This document shows positions 63,173 through 64,000 of a stretch of 64,000 bases of DNA, one piece after another (the stretch's first letter is position 1; every line of letters begins with the position of its first letter). Both the position numbers and the translations under genes were made by a program. Source of the DNA: Ianthella basta (Eukaryota > Porifera > Demospongiae > Verongiida > Ianthellidae). The DNA lies in contig OZ025890.1 in the NCBI GenBank assembly GCA_964019415.1, positions 3,192,553 through 3,256,552 of the forward strand, read 5' to 3'. The notes below the pieces were generated by a model. That model was given only the letters and a program-made list of their open reading frames with translations, was not told the DNA's origin and searched no databases.

Positions 63173-64000
63173 TTAAGGATTTCACATCCACAATTCCCTT
63201 CTTGCATGAACATAGCATGCACACAAGCAAATCATGCTCAATCATGGGATGTCATGAGCATACTCTGCCATGACATGACAAGGTGACACATGCACATGCT
63301 GTGAGAAAGTGATGCATGCAATGTGGACAGCAGCTGCTCGACACAAAAGGTGTGAAACATGAGCAAAAATTTTAAAATAAAGTAAACTATAGACATGAAG
63401 TGGATTGGCTGAAAATAAGAGCCCAGAGCTTCTGGTAAATTCATAACTCGGCTAGCTGGGGTGTGTACGATATATACCCCAGTCTTTTGTTTTGATGTTT
63501 CTGGTGTTGCCATGGCAACCAACAATAACTTGTAAATATTCTCACAAAAGTGGCAATCATTCTGAAGAAAGCTGCAGCTGTGTGAATGCATGTTCTTGTG
63601 CAGTAGTATCTGAACCAAACACATTCATGCAAGTGTTGATCATTAGTCATGACAAGGAATGAGCATTTGTTGAGCAGTAATGTTCTACAATGCCATTCTG
63701 CCACATGTCCTTGAGGTTTTTGCCTTTAAGAAGGTCACTTGGAACCTTTTCCTCTTGTTTGGCGTTTCTTTCCTTTTCCCAGGTACGATACACCTTCTAC
63801 GCCCAGTCTGTGTTGCGCTGCGTAGTCTGAGGTTGGCCCCCCACTTGCAGTTCTTCGAAAGTGCCATCACTCATGAAGTAAAAGCATGGTGTCTTTTCGG
63901 GACGAGACTCAGTAGCTTTTGAAGAACGCTTGGCTATTTCAGCCAGTCTTCAGTGCAGAGAAATGCGTTTGCTAATTCATAGTAACGTCATCGTACTTCG
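63173..64000. other. Right edge without assigned gene
   Basis: Short frames lie on both strands (for example 63680-63922 plus), with a splice-acceptor-like TTTTCCCAG at 63774-63782. No family is recognised. Further exons of the ATPase gene, or of a gene beyond the edge, may be here. Confidence 0.35.

Overview
This window reads as nuclear DNA from an animal with short, GT-AG-bounded introns, moderate GC and heavy transposon load. SIRT1, S-adenosylmethionine decarboxylase, LIS1 and an augmin (HAUS8-like) subunit are all present with animal-type domain architecture, so a metazoan is clear. The compact head-to-head genes, very short introns and many miniature transposons suggest a sponge (demosponge), but that is inference. 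All gene models were built by hand by joining exons at AG/GT boundaries with matching phases.

Layout. 0.4-7.1 kb (-): a secreted proteinase K-like subtilase in three exons; its 4.4 kb second intron holds a broken LINE, a 143-bp tandem repeat and Helitron ends. 7.3-11.7 kb (-): SIRT1 in ten exons, whose stop codon lies only 134 bp upstream of the protease start. 11.7-11.9 kb: a shared promoter with two CACGTG boxes. 11.9-21.4 kb (+): AMD1 in eleven exons, with a pogo-like transposon and Ty3/gypsy fragments in its introns. 21.7-23.1 kb: a 24-bp minisatellite with a large tandem duplication. 24.0-27.1 kb (-): a HAUS8-like coiled-coil gene. 27.2-30.2 kb: a hairpin-forming satellite split by a LINE and a MITE. 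32.5-34.8 kb (-): an unassigned coiled-coil gene, 5' end not found. 36.4-46.3 kb (+): a 13-exon secreted serine beta-lactamase-fold hydrolase, with a LINE, a SINE-like insert and a large MITE in one intron. 47.1-48.3 kb (+): exon-like sequence of unknown identity. 48.4-49.3 kb (-): a single-exon multi-pass membrane protein. 50.0-54.5 kb (-): LIS1 in fourteen exons. 55.5-56.4 kb (+): the first exons of a membrane-anchored P-loop (STAND-like) ATPase. 56.6-62.0 kb: a 5.4 kb Helitron with a hAT element and a near-perfect 321-bp palindrome inside it. 62.8-63.2 kb: a Harbinger-type MITE.

Functionally the genes are mostly independent housekeeping loci: NAD-dependent deacetylation (SIRT1), polyamine synthesis (AMD1), and microtubule or mitotic functions (HAUS8-like, LIS1). 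The secreted protease and the beta-lactamase-fold hydrolase act outside the cytosol. The strongest organisational theme is divergent gene pairs sharing short promoters, and several MITE families that share the same TACCRTAT terminus and in two cases carry a promoter-like motif also seen in the LIS1 promoter.
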